Source of the DNA: Hirudo medicinalis
Lineage: Eukaryota; Annelida; Clitellata; Hirudinida; Hirudinidae
DNA: 64,000 nt
Direction: 5' to 3'
Assembly: GCA_011800805.1 (NCBI GenBank)
Contig: MPNW01000391.1
Location: 2,501-66,500 of the forward strand
Every line of letters begins with the position of its first letter. Position 1 is the first letter of the stretch. The notes beneath the pieces were generated by a model. The model saw only the letters and a program-made list of their open reading frames with translations, had not been told where the DNA came from and ran no database searches. Position numbers and translations under genes: made by a program. Shown here piece by piece: positions 12,653 through 25,800 of the stretch.

Positions 12653-15600
12653 CTACACAGTCAGCTTCGGTTTTCTGCCTCTCTTCTTCAATTGTTGATT
12701 TAAGACGAGTGCTTGTTCTCTCCTCAGTTTTGTCTCTTGTGACTTTCGTTCGATTTCAGCAGCTACGGCAGTCTGAAATAAAATAAAAAATACGGCTTAA
12801 CCCCTTTCAAATGTCATTATTCAAACGCCAGTATAATCATATTTCATTATTATTATTATTGTTACTATTATTGTTATTATATTATTATTAGAGCCTCACC
12901 TTTGGTCTCACTCCTAGGAACCCACTGCATATGGATGAACCACACTTGCACTTTGTCTTTTCATTGCCAAAACAGTCGAGATTATAATTGAAGTTCAACT
13001 CCGTGCCTGCAGATCACAGAAGCATTAATTCAATTCCGTCATTATGAACAATGTTAAATATAATTACGATAAAGATGACAACACTTAAATTAAATATGTT
13101 CTACTCCTAAACAAAAATCATCATCTCGAGGCTTTTAAAATACGATCGCTAGCTATTGAAAAGCCCACCTGCCGGTATATCTTCGAGGGCAAAAAGGCCG
13201 ACCCTGATGTCGCCGCACACGGTCCACTTCTGCGTCTCGCAGTTGGGTTCACAGCTGTGGTTCATGAACCTCGTGTGGTTACCCTTTGGGCCAGCATCGA
13301 TTATTCTAAAAATAGTTAGCATTTAAATCCTTTTCCTATCATAATTGATGTTAATCACATTATTGTCGGGTGTTTACAAATCAATTCAATTGTTTTAAAT
13401 TGTCCAGAAGAAATATCTAAATGTGAATATGTAGAGATGCACGACAAATTTGCTGATGCTCTTCTCGGGCATGACTAATCGACATAAGATGAACTCAGCC
13501 AAAGACAAAATATGTACATAGCAGTTCCATAGAAGCACCTGTTTTTGTCGAGCGTCAACATGTAGAAGTTCTTGATGCCATTGATTTGGGCCTCCTCCAA
13601 CCTCCTCTTGCACTCTTTTGAATCTATGAGGTCGCCTACATATTCGCCGATAAATTGACCCTGTCGAAAGCATTTTTGCATCCGATATCAAACATCAACA
13701 AACTTTAAATCACAGTTGAATTGGTAACATAAGTAAGTTGCCACTGAATAAATGTGAATCACTGAAAACAAATCAACAAGTGCAACTTGCTTAAGGAGGC
13801 AACCCACCTTTTCTATTGGAGACTGGGCAAATAAGCCCCAACCCTTTTCCTGGGTATTCTTAGGTTTGATGTTGGCATCCTGTCTTTTGGAGAACCTTTG
13901 ATTGAGGCACTTGCTCTGACCATGACAGATCATGGGGTGGCACTCGTACAGCATCAGGCGATTGATGCAATCGGAATCGGGGCCACAGAAAAATCCCTGC
14001 TCGTCGGGGACGCAATGGCAGACCGGACTTTCAGAAGGTGGCACCTTCATTAATTCCACGCCCCCTAGTGGTATGTTAGTCTGGAAAAGTTACAAAAGGG
14101 AATGCTCTGCATTACATCATTGCAGAAGACTTCATGACACATGATTTCTTAAGCCTCAGAGTAGTTTTGGCTTGACACAGGAAATCAGTGAAATGATTGT
14201 GTGAAATAATATAATGACAATTTCATTCAATTAATCACCTTGACGTGTTTGTACGGGGCGGGTCTCGACCCGGACTTCTGATCGAGTAAAAGTTCATTCT
14301 TTTTTTGATTGGTCCTATTCTCGTGAGCTGTATTAGCAACTGACACGGCTGTAAAAGGAGAGCAGTACACTTCAGCTCGAGCCAATAATTAAAAAAAAAT
14401 TAGTTAATGGAATCAAACCAGTTTCGTAGATGTTCGTGAGATTCCTGTATGCATAGTCCCTACTCAGGTGTTCGCCATCATCGAACCTCAGCAGTCTGGA
14501 AATAAAATCATTTTATAACAAAAGAAACCAATCAGGTTTCCTTACAGATTCTCTAGCTAATTTGCTTATAAATCAATTCATAAAACTGGTAAAAGTGGCT
14601 CTTAATCTTAATCTGACTGACAAAGAATTCAGAATAAGCCATCGATTACCTGTACCATGGCACCTGAAGTACCAGCTTTAAGCCATAAAAATGAACGGCC
14701 ACATCACCAGGAGAGTGATCATTCGAGACAAAGTTGTGGTTCTTGTCCTTTAACTCATTGGAGGGCAGAACTCTGCCTGGCCACCATCTTGAAAAATAAA
14801 TAATAATAATAATAATAATTATGATGATAATAATAGTTCATTTATAAGGCCATATGCCTAGCATGATGAATGAGGATTTGCTAATAAAAGCATTAATCTT
14901 ATAATAGCAACAGTCACATGAATACCAAGCACAAGTGGAAACATTTATTGTGACCAATTTAACCGCATTGGCAAACTACGTACATCCACCGTAGAGGACT
15001 TCCCAACAAACCTATAATTAGACATCTTAGCCCAGACGATGTCACCATAGCAGACAGTTTTTCCACTGATGCACTCCTTGCAACTCCATGCATCAGTGCA
15101 AGGAGAAACCTTGTAGCATGACGGATGGAAAGATAGAGGACAGGTACTGCAAGTGAAGAGGCTCTCGTTAGGACGACAACCTTGGTACTGCTTCTTCTTG
15201 TGATTTATTATTAGGTCAGGTGTTTCATTGAATTTGTCACCTGCGCAGAAGATGTGAAGGTCAAGGTGTGGACGACAACAACGATCATTATGTTTACAGC
15301 ACTCCATTTGAACGATGTATTCAAAACAAAAGATATTTGCTAATAAGTACTAAATGTCAATATTGTCAACTAAGCAACTACGATTCTGAATTGATGACTT
15401 CAAATCTTAATTTTAAATATTTATTCGATAGCTGACCTTCAAAACACACGGCACACCAATCGCACGAGAACTCTGCACACTTCCTGTACTCCGTGTGGCT
15501 CAAGTGCGCCTGGCACACAATGTCGAGGCCGTCAATGACTTCGCAGGATGCAGGAAGGCAGTAATGGTTGGCATGGTACGACTTCGGACATTTCAAGCAC

Positions 15601-18600
15601 TTGTACATTGTACCTGTCGGGGTGTAGAGCTCTCAGTTTGAAAAGCAGGATTGAAATTTGAATGCAATTTTTTCAAATTAAAATCCAAAGTAATGAAAAC
15701 AATATTAAGTACCAACACTCTTAAATTTTAATGACGGGAACGAAGGCGTTAAATCTAATGTAAAGTAACGAATTGAATGTAAAATGTTAGAATTATTTAA
15801 AAACGATCGCCTCACCTTTCGCGACTCTTCCGTTATTCTTCCCCGTTTCCATGGCACAAGTCAGGCACATGTGTCTAGGGCAGGTGAATGAATTTGCAAA
15901 GCCATTGGTGAAGGCAGTGGTTGCACCCTTCAGCGAGACCTTAGAGAGACATTCTTTGTGGTAAAATTTTCCGCATTCCCGAGCACTGCAGGCAACCAGG
16001 TCGAGGCCCGCAGTCTTGCAAATGAAGCACGAATGACAACCTGTGAACACAACATTTTTATTAAAACCAACAACTTCATAAGTACCTCACACTATTTACA
16101 AAATTTTTTTTACAGTTTACAAAATTAGGACCAGCAAGTATTGCTGATATAGGAAGAACATTGACTTAGGAAGAGCATTGGCCTAAAAAGATTTTTATTT
16201 ATATCCTGGTGATTTTTAAAATGTGTAAAGCACAAAAGTACGTATAAATAAAATAAACTCATCGATGTACACCTGTAGTACACTGGCCACATTTTATAGG
16301 TCCCTGCGAAGATATAGAAACTCCAAGGCATGATGGGTGAAAGATACCCCGACACGGTCCCTGGCATTCGACAAGATCCTCCCCTCGACAATTGCAATGG
16401 TGACAAATTCTTTTTGTTGGAGTCAATGCCAAAACCTCTTCAATAACGACCTCCACAGGTTTTACAATATGCCTAGGGCTTGCTCTGAGCATGACCCCGT
16501 AAAGGGGGCTTATAACAACTGAGTCTGAAGCATTCATGGTAGGCTTGGGCGATGATTTTGTATATCTGTGGTCTTCCTCTTCGAAATAACTCTGAAGCGT
16601 GTCTTCCTCAGACATTGGCGTACTCGTGCCATTGGAGCTGGCGATGACTTCCTCACTCTGAAGAGAGTCTGTCTCTTCAAGGGGCTGTTCTTGAGAATCT
16701 AGATTATCATCGCCAGTTGTTGGTCGGGCATCAATGTCGTTTGTGCTTTTGAGATTTTCCATGGTATGTCCTTCAGCTGAAGTAAGACTCATATCATCTC
16801 TTGTGGTATCATCGACCTCTTTAGTGTTGTCAACAGTTTCCTCTTCAAGTGTAGATTTTGATATCATAGGACTGTGTGATGTCAGTATGTTTGCCTGCAT
16901 GTCCACATCTTCGTCAATAGCTTCCAAGACAGAATCGCTCAGCCCCAGATCAACAACAGAAGAATCAACAATATCTTCACTTGAGTTGGTATTTTGATGG
17001 TTCTCTACCTCATCAATTCTATTTATCAAATGTTCTTCAGCATGAGACTCGCCACTTATATTATTGACTTCATTTTGAGTAATTGCTCCTTCTGATTTTG
17101 AGCTACTAGCGTTTGGGGTGCGATAGACATTGTGACAGGTTTCAACTTCCATTGGCTGTTCGTTACCGTTACCTGTGGATTCTGTCGGCTGATTCTGAGT
17201 GTCCAATCCTCGATCAGCCAACTCGGTAAGCATTCTGTCGAGACACTCCATGTCGATGTCCGTGTTGACAGCAACAGAGCAACTTGTCAATGTGGGTTGA
17301 ATGATGACCGGGACAACTGGTTCTTTAATGGACAATGGCTCGTCTTGCATCTCGGGTATCGGCGTGATGAGTATGACCTTCTGGCCAAAGACATGATTCA
17401 CTTTCTGGCGTTTCTTTGGAGGTTTTGCATGTTGGAGGTTGTCGTCATGTTCCGAGTTGAGAGGCTCGACAGAGATGACAGGAAAAGACTGCTTTTGTTG
17501 ACATGAATGCTGTTGATTTTGTTTGGGAAGTTGACTCATCTGCTGCTGGAATTGGTGATGGTTTTGTAAAAGCAGTTGTTGTTGTTGCAAATGGAGCATC
17601 TGTGCCTCCATAAACGGATCTGAAACCGGCTCAATCTTTATAGGTGTTTCGTGACTATTTACTCCTGTCATAGCAGCACCAACTGCTGTTGTGTAAGGTG
17701 AAACCTTAATGACCAATGGAGGGACATGTTTCAAAGTCGCAGTCTGTTTCAAAGATTGAGAAACCTGACGAGTAGGACTTTGCTCCGATCTGTCGACTTT
17801 TATAACAGGTGCATCTACGGGGAGATCTCGAGAGTTTGACGTGTTCAGAGACGAATCCTGGGAATTAGAAGGAGTGGACAGCTTCTGCAGGGTGTTGCGA
17901 CTCTTCTTCTTCATGATGTCCTGCAGGTGTTTGGCAAACCTGCTCGTGTGTTTGATAGCTCGCCCAGATCTGACGCCGGCGTGAGCAAGGGAGACTGCAG
18001 CACTACTGGAATCCGTATTGTTCCCCTCCTCCATTTCACCCTCTTGTGTCTCGATCAGAGATTCCGACTGACTCGAACGGGGAAATCCGTTCAACGAATC
18101 AAGGGGATCGATCGAACTCCTGCTCGAACTGAGCCTCTTTCGCTTCCTTGGAGAAATGGACTTAGGCGTCTGTTGATCTTCTGTTAAAGCGGGATAAGCA
18201 AAGGTGTACCTTTCCAGGCGCTCGTCCAAACTCAATGCCAAGGCCTGCTCTGCCTGAACCACGGCCGTGCTCCAAGACTTTTGCCTTCGGAAGGCAATGA
18301 CAAAATTTTGCCTGTCCCTCTTGCTGGGGTTGCCTCCTGGAATATAAAGATTCAAACAAGATATAATTTGGAGCATCATTGCCATGCTACAAAGCTAATC
18401 TTTGTATTAACTGGCTGTATCGGTATCATCACCGCTTATAATAGTAGCAATATAATTATGATACTTGTAATTTAGCAATAGCAATAATACAATTAAATAA
18501 TAATAGCAATAGTAAGAGTTTGTTTCATATCACTTCTGAATTTTTTCACCTGTGTTGGGATTCAGTTTCTCCTCTTGCAACTTCTCAAATGCTGCCCGAC

Positions 18601-19025
18601 CCTCATAAGGCATGAGACTTGCCTCTCCTATCCATCCCCTTTCATTTTCTTCTCCAAAATACTGGACGTGATACTGAACCTGGATGTTCTGCCTTCCTAT
18701 CAATCAAAGTACGTTCAAATTGTAAATCTGTTCATCAAAAGAGGTTCCAGGCTAATTCAATTGAAGTTGTTTTTTTAACTGATAAATATTATGCTGTTCA
18801 TAATCATAAATGATCATTCAGTAATTAAAACATATGTGATTAATATATTATTAAGTTTATTAAAAAAGTAGATAAATGAATCTTACTCTTAATGGTTCTG
18901 AAGGTACTGGGACTATCAGGTCCTTTGGCCACCATGCATGGCCACCAAGGATGGCCACTGACTCGTCCCCACAACATGTCCCCTAGATGATATTTTGAGG
19001 ACTGGTTCTCTTGATCTTCTGTCAT
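12653..19025 (-). CDS. NSD-family histone H3K36 methyltransferase (NSD/WHSC1/MES-4 type)
   Basis: This nuclear enzyme family methylates H3 Lys36. Fourteen exons: 19025-18887, 18696-18550, 18336-16273, 16040-15816, 15613-15437, 15240-15012, 14787-14650, 14495-14419, 14348-14239, 14080-13808, 13660-13539, 13305-13169, 13006-12900, 12772-12653; phases close to 1354 residues. The order is PWWP1 ([14 protein letters not shown]), a long disordered Ser/Glu-rich region in one 2-kb exon, four Cys/His PHD-type segments (about 738-985), PWWP2 ([18 protein letters not shown]), AWS ([18 protein letters not shown]), SET ([10 protein letters not shown] and NHSCEPNC), and post-SET ([10 protein letters not shown]). 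It ends with [11 protein letters not shown], an AT-hook-like tail. The start ATG follows directly after a 5'-UTR splice acceptor. The C-terminal PHD-C5HCH module seen in NSD1-3 is absent. Confidence 0.94.
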
Positions 19026-19028
19026 GAC

Positions 19029-21342
19029 TGTCCAGCAAATGAGGAAAATCAACGAGCATGTATTAGCAATGAACTCATTGTTCAATTTAGTGGTAAGTGT
19101 ATTTTAATGTAAAACCCAGGCCAGTTGATTTTAATGTCATACTAAATCAAGTGATTTGTACTTTTAATGAATTTGGTCTTTCAACAGAATGCAAACCAGA
19201 ATTTTCAACTGTACATACACTGCCTGGTGCTTTTGCAAGACCTTTTGTGTTTGGGCATGCATTTGTGGTCATAAGTTCAGAAAGATTCATAATTTTTCTT
19301 TTCACCATTTTTAACTTTTATCAGTTTTTTTGTTTTGGGGCAGAATTGATTAAGAAGGTACTTTTACATAAAACTACACTGATGCAAGTTCTTTCATTGT
19401 ATGGCAATAGTGCAAACATAACTGACTAACCTTTCGATTGTGATATGTAAAATATAAACGTTGCTACGTGAAGAATTCGAATCAAAAACAAAACTGGGTT
19501 CAACGAGGCTACACCATAGCGGAATTATCATCGGTGCATTCATTCGTTTACACGAGCATCATTAAATGGGTGGAATATTGATAAGGAGAATTGTTAGTAA
19601 TATAAAAACAATCAGGAATTTAACACAAATTACCTGCTTCTCCTAAAAATGAAGCTTTATCGGCCGAAATACTTTACACAGGATCGCTCAATCTTGGGAT
19701 AATAACGCTCGTCCTTATGGGTCCTCAACCTTTCTACCAATATAATAAATAGTGAATTGTAACATTTGAAAACATAAGGTGATAAAATTTTGAAATGCGT
19801 GCTGACTAGAAATCAGTTGATTACCTAGAAACGTGCAATATGATAAATTAGGAGCTTTAAATAAAGAATAAATCAAGACAACATTTTGTGAATATTTAGC
19901 ATGGAGACTTGGAGACTTTTATGAGTTAATAAGAGTGCATATAATGCAGTTGACTATTTCAAATGAAGATCTCTAAATTACAAGCTAACTTCAAGAACTT
20001 TAAACAGATATGGATACATTTTACTTGGGTTCCTGAAAAACTGGAAAGATATGTCAGCTCTTAACTAGATCACATTGCTGACATGCCCTACATTTAATCT
20101 AATAATATCAAATTTGAAATTAATTTTGGGGCTAAGAATATGACATTTACTTTATTTTTCATGACCATTTTTTCCATTGATTAGCACACAGTGGGTCTTC
20201 ATTTGGAAAAGTTTATATTTAATTAAAATCGAATTAAGGCTAATAAAATGTGGTAACATTAGTAGCTAAGTATACGTTTATGAACAAAAGCATTAATTGC
20301 TTATTTTACACGTATTGGGCGTGACACTAAAGTTTTATGAATTATGCCACTTAATTAAAAAAAAACTTTGTTGTTTTAGCAGACATTATTTTTTTTTATA
20401 ATTGAATAGCAACTGCTTTTAGTTTTGACATTCAATCGAACTATTGAATTGTGGACGAGGCTTGACGATTATTAACAGTATCACTGATTTTCAACACATT
20501 TCACTTGTTACACCGATCTGGCTTTCGAATTTAATGACTTCTATGGTGAAGAGTCGAAATAATCAAGCAGCATTTTTATCTGAAAGTCAGTAAAGTTATT
20601 TGCAAGACTTAATGGCAGTGTTCTTGTGAATGATAAAGCAACTTTACTCCTTGAACCACCCCTAGAAACTAAAATTAAAAATTAATCACCCATCCTACGC
20701 AACCAATCGAGTTTGAGATTTAACACGACTTTTCCCTATCTAATTAATTCACTTGTCACTGAGTTGAACTAAAGTTTATTGAGTTATGTTATCTATTATT
20801 TTATGATTCAGAATTTACTCCTTTCAAATTGAAATTTACAAATAGGCTTTTATTAAAATTGCAGCAAAAAGCTACAGATCTATTATGTTATCTATTATTT
20901 TATGATTCAGAATTTACTCCTTTCAAATTGAAATTTACAAATAGGCTTTTATTAAAATTGCAGCAAAAAGCTACAGATACCATAAAGCTGCAAAAGTGCA
21001 GATGAAAATTATGTAAAAATAAGGCAGGTACAGGTCATACATTGCTTGGACAAAAATGTGAACATTACTGAGCTGGCACCAGCACATCAATCCACACTTT
21101 TGTTATGAAAATGCAATGAAACAGAATGTTAACAGTTGAAAAAATTGAAAAAAAAAAAAACCCATGGCGATGATGAAGCTTGGAATGATGATGAGGTTAA
21201 AATTAGATTTATGCTGCATTATGACAATATTACAAATAATATCAACAAATTACGATTCCTGCCAATTCCAATGATAATTGTTCAAAATAATTATATATAT
21301 TTATATTAAAAAATATGGTATATAGTATATTACAACATGATA
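19029..21342. other. Intergenic and 5'-UTR region of NSD
   Basis: It must hold the NSD promoter and first non-coding exon, because an acceptor (TTGCTGGACAG) directly precedes the NSD ATG. A perfect 99-base tandem duplication lies at 20784-20978. I see no other gene. ORFs of 60-110 codons here have no coding character. Confidence 0.55.
20784..20978. repeat. Perfect tandem duplication, 99-base period
   Basis: The 96 bases from TTATGTTATCTATTATTTTA to AAAAAGCTACAGAT (20784-20879) recur unchanged at 20883-20978 after a three-base linker. The identity points to a very recent duplication or an assembly artefact. Confidence 0.9.
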
Positions 21343-22749
21343 TTACAAAATATTAGAAATAAACAAAGTAATGGTTAGAAAACAAATTATATATAAATAA
21401 AACTTAAGAATCGCTGCCTCATCTGCATAATCAATTATTTTCATGTCTTCTGTGTGGTCTTTGTCTCTTACTACTTCTCTGATCAGTGAATTGATCAGGT
21501 TCTGGATGGCCACTCTTGGAAAGTCTAATATTGGATAAAAACAGATGCAGGATGATTAGAATATTTATAATATTTATTAGTCTGTAATATAAAACAGAAA
21601 GTTCGTTCGTATTTTTGTCTGTCCCAAGAACTCCTCCCAAATGATGAATGGTAGCGACATGAAATTTGCATACATCATTCTCGATGCCATTCGTAGGTCA
21701 ACTGTGCTATTTTCAATGTTCAACTTTCAAGTCTTCCTACTTTCACCTTTTCCTAAATTGCATGTGAGCTTCAAACTCGAGAGCTACTGCAAGCAAGGTC
21801 AATTGATATTTGAGACCTTGCCTCTCGCAAAGGTGGCATGGGTTCGAGTCCCGACGTGGGAGCACCGTCTTAATCGCCCTTAACCGTCTTAACCATCTTA
21901 ATTCTTTGAGGGTGGGTAGCTGGCTGAATTTGAAGGATGTGAATAATAAAAAAATAAATTATAATGGCTAAAAAATGAGTTTGACTGGCGAAGCCGGTTT
22001 AAAAAAGCAAGTATTGAAACAATCACGACAAATACATTAAAAATATCAACATGCCGGTTCAAATGGGTGTTTTCCACCTCACAAACTAACCACGTAACTG
22101 TTGTTACCACGTAGCTATTATTACTGTCTCATGATTTGTTTACATTCACAGGTTTGAATATTCGATATCAGGATAACTTGCCGTTCGGCATGAAATCTCG
22201 TGATGATTCATTCATGCTCTATTTGTTGGTCTTTTGTTTTGTTCTCAAAATTTAGTTTTGTTATTGAATGTAACTTCAACTATTGCAGGTCATCATGGGC
22301 GGAGCCATGGGGCGGAGGGGGGAGGGGCAACTGTGTACTGTGTTCAACTTCGTAGTTGTTGGTGTGTTTTTGCGGCGTTCAATAAAATAAATAAATCAAT
22401 TCAAATCAAATAAATGAAACAAAAACTACAAAATCACTTTCATAATTCATTAAATAAAACTATACAATCATTTCATAATTCATTAGCATAACTTCAAAAT
22501 CATTACCACCATTGCGGATGACTCACTCTGATTCGTAATTGGACTCTGGAATGATGGATCCAACCAATGCATTGTGATCGAAGAAGTAATCCTGATTAAT
22601 ATAAGCTAATTATAATAATTTATGCTAATGAGGAGAAAAATAATATTTCAAACAACTTTGGAAATCCCTACATATGACATTAATACTATCATCATCATTA
22701 TTATTTATCATCATCATCACCACCATCACCTTCATCATTACTGTCATTG

Positions 22750-22821
<72 letters not shown>

Positions 22822-25800
22822 GTAATAATAATAATAATAACAATAACAATAACAACAATAATAATAATAATATTCATAATCATCAATAATATTATTATAA
22901 CTTATTGTGATTGCTATCATCCCATTTTTGAAGACCATGATCTCTGATGACATGAGTTGAATTCGAACTAATAAACTAAAATGTCAAAGTTTGTTTCATC
23001 ATCATCACCATAGTCATCATCAGCAGTAACACCATCATCATCATTATCACCACCACCACCATCATCATTATCATCACCTTCACCATTACCATCATCATCA
23101 TCGTCGTCGTCGTCGTCATCATCATCATCATCATCGTCATCATGAACAACAACCTTTATTTGACCTGTCCAGTTGTCCCCAGGCAACGTCTTGAACCTTT
23201 CTGAAGCCTTCTTGAACACTTGCATTATGCGAGAGGTCACTGAGGGCGATGTCATGACGAGAACAATGAGGTCAGACTTAATGGCTACGATGATGACGAT
23301 GACGATGACGATGATTTAATTATTATAAAACTCTCCTCACTCGTGTCACTGAGATCCTTGCAGATGTTATTTCCCCGATCGAATGGATCCAAAACGACGA
23401 GCGAAGCCTTGTCCCAGGGAATGAAAGCCTTCGTGCTGATGGAGACGACGCTCTTGCAGCCGAAGTCGACGGCATAAAACCTCAACATGTCCAACCACAG
23501 TCGGCCAGCGCTCTTGGTGTTTGGAGTGGCATGTCTCTGAGTTGTGTTTTAGTGGTTATCATGACTTTGGGAATGATTATTATAATGGTCGTTATTAGTA
23601 TTAATAATTATCACAATGGTCGTTATTAGTATTAATGATTATCATAATGATCATTTTCATTATGGGAATTTTGTTTGACATTTGTTATTGTGATAAATAA
23701 TAAATGTTGATGGTAAAGAATTGCGAATAGATTTATATTTATGCCATCAAAAAAACAACAACAACAACATCATCATCATCATCCGAATCATAATTTACCC
23801 CGGGTTGTTCCTCCTTAAAGAACCAAACGTTGCAGCCATCAACAGATGTGGAATCCATGTTCCCAGCAGAGATCTTCAAAGACACAAACAATAATAGTAA
23901 TAATAATAATAACAATGACGATATATCATAACGTTGCACTGCATTATATTTCTACGGTATAACTACCAATAATTAATGATAGACTTTTAAATAAAAATTT
24001 AATCATATTAATCCACATCTCCATCAACATCATCAACAGTAATTACTGTCAAAATATTTCATCAATTCATCGATTCATCAATTCATTGATTCATCAATTC
24101 ATCGATTCATCGATTCATCAATTCATTGATTCATCGATTCATCTGAGTCCAAAGCAAACAATGCACAGTGGATGGCAAACCAGCCGTGCGAATGGCTTAA
24201 AACGAAATTAATTGGTTCGCTGATTACCATAGAAACGTCCCATAGTAACGAGGGTTGTCATGGCCTCGAGAAAACATTTCAACATCGACTAGGATTTATA
24301 TTTTTCTTTTGAAACAACCAAACAGTTAGATATCGTAAAATTGCAAAATTAATTTATTAAAACAAATGATTCAATCAGTGGTTTCGAACATCAATTTGCA
24401 GTTCACGATCGTCTATTAATATCCATTTCGTGACAAAATGCAGCTTCCCTTTTTCTGTTCCTTATCTCGGTCACTTTTTAAAATGTCGTTTTGCCTTATC
24501 GATGTAAAAGGCCAAAAAAACAAAACAACTGATTTATTGACGTTCACTAACCTCCTGCAACACAGGTAACACAGGTGGCATTGTCTTCTGAAGGAAGAAG
24601 ATGACCATAATCAGGTAGACGTAATTGGAGAGTCCGCCCTCTGTCGAACGATCGATCTTGCAAACCTTGGCATTTAACAAATATTTTCCATTGCAGTAGT
24701 GCTGCAAAATTGATTCGTTTACTTTCGTAACGTTTTCGTCTTCATCATCCTCATCACCGTTTCCATCATCGCCAACATCACCACCATTTCCATCATCAAC
24801 ATCCTCATCATTGTTACCCTGGTGAGATGTTTCATGGAGTGACCGAGCACCTGGAACCTCTCGTCCCACTTGGCATAAGCTGACATCAGGTCAGAAGCAT
24901 GTTTGCCCTGTAACGGTTGTCAAATAATTGAATCAAATAATTTCGCAATAAATTAACTTGTGAAGTAATTAAAGGTAAACTTAATTTTTGTAATCATTCA
25001 ATTTGCTCATCGATCGCCAAGAAATCACGATGCCATTATTAAATAGACATGTTTTTATCGCAGTGAACCTCTGCGATCACAGTTCGAAGTTGCAACGAAC
25101 TGTTTCTAAAACAAATCTGCTGAAATGAAAGCAAATACGAGAATTCCTTTCAAGACTTTGGATTATTAATTCGACAACTTAATTAGTGCACATTTTCAAC
25201 TTAAACGACGATGAATTGTCGTGATATCATCATAATTTAAAATTATTATAATCGTGATAATAATTTATATTATCATATTATTATAAATTATATTATACGT
25301 CGTGCATGCGCGAACTCGGGACCCACGATTTTGTCACTCAAGGTCAGGTCGCAGCAGATCCTCGTTTTGACGTCCTTGAACTTCAGGATCGGTCGATACC
25401 TCGGGTTGCCCTCGGTCTTCGAGAGGCGGATGTCGTAAAAGTAGGCAGACACCAAGGGGTCCTTCATCCACTTTTGATTCAGTCCATCCATCAGTTTTGC
25501 TCTTTCCAGCTCCTGCCAGTGAATCGTTGTTGTTATTATTTGTTAAGAATGGAATGGATGATTGCATTTTCACCAAATTTCAAGGTCGATCGATTTAACT
25601 TTTTAAAAAGAAAAACAATTGAATTATGATGATGATGATAATAATGATGATGATAGTAATAATAACAACAACAACAGCAACAGAAACAACAACAATAACA
25701 ATGCTGTATAATATAACACAACTAGGCTTACTTTATTCTTGGATGTTTTCAATGAGAAGTTGAGATCACTTTTTTTTGTGGACAGCTCTGTGACCATCGA

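Noticed and set aside
16734..17506. ORFs on the plus strand inside the NSD long exon
   Set aside because: They are shadows of the 2-kb Ser/Glu-rich coding exon on the minus strand.
21841..21870. Functional tRNA gene
   Set aside because: Only the T arm and 3' end are tRNA-like; the D arm and A box are missing.
22625..22953. Several ORFs of poly-Leu, poly-Ile, poly-Asn and poly-Tyr
   Set aside because: They are readings of one AAT array in all frames, inside an intron.
22968..23164. Asp-rich extension in frame with a real exon
   Set aside because: The true exon ends at 23165 with a donor; the poly-Asp part is the ATC array in the intron.
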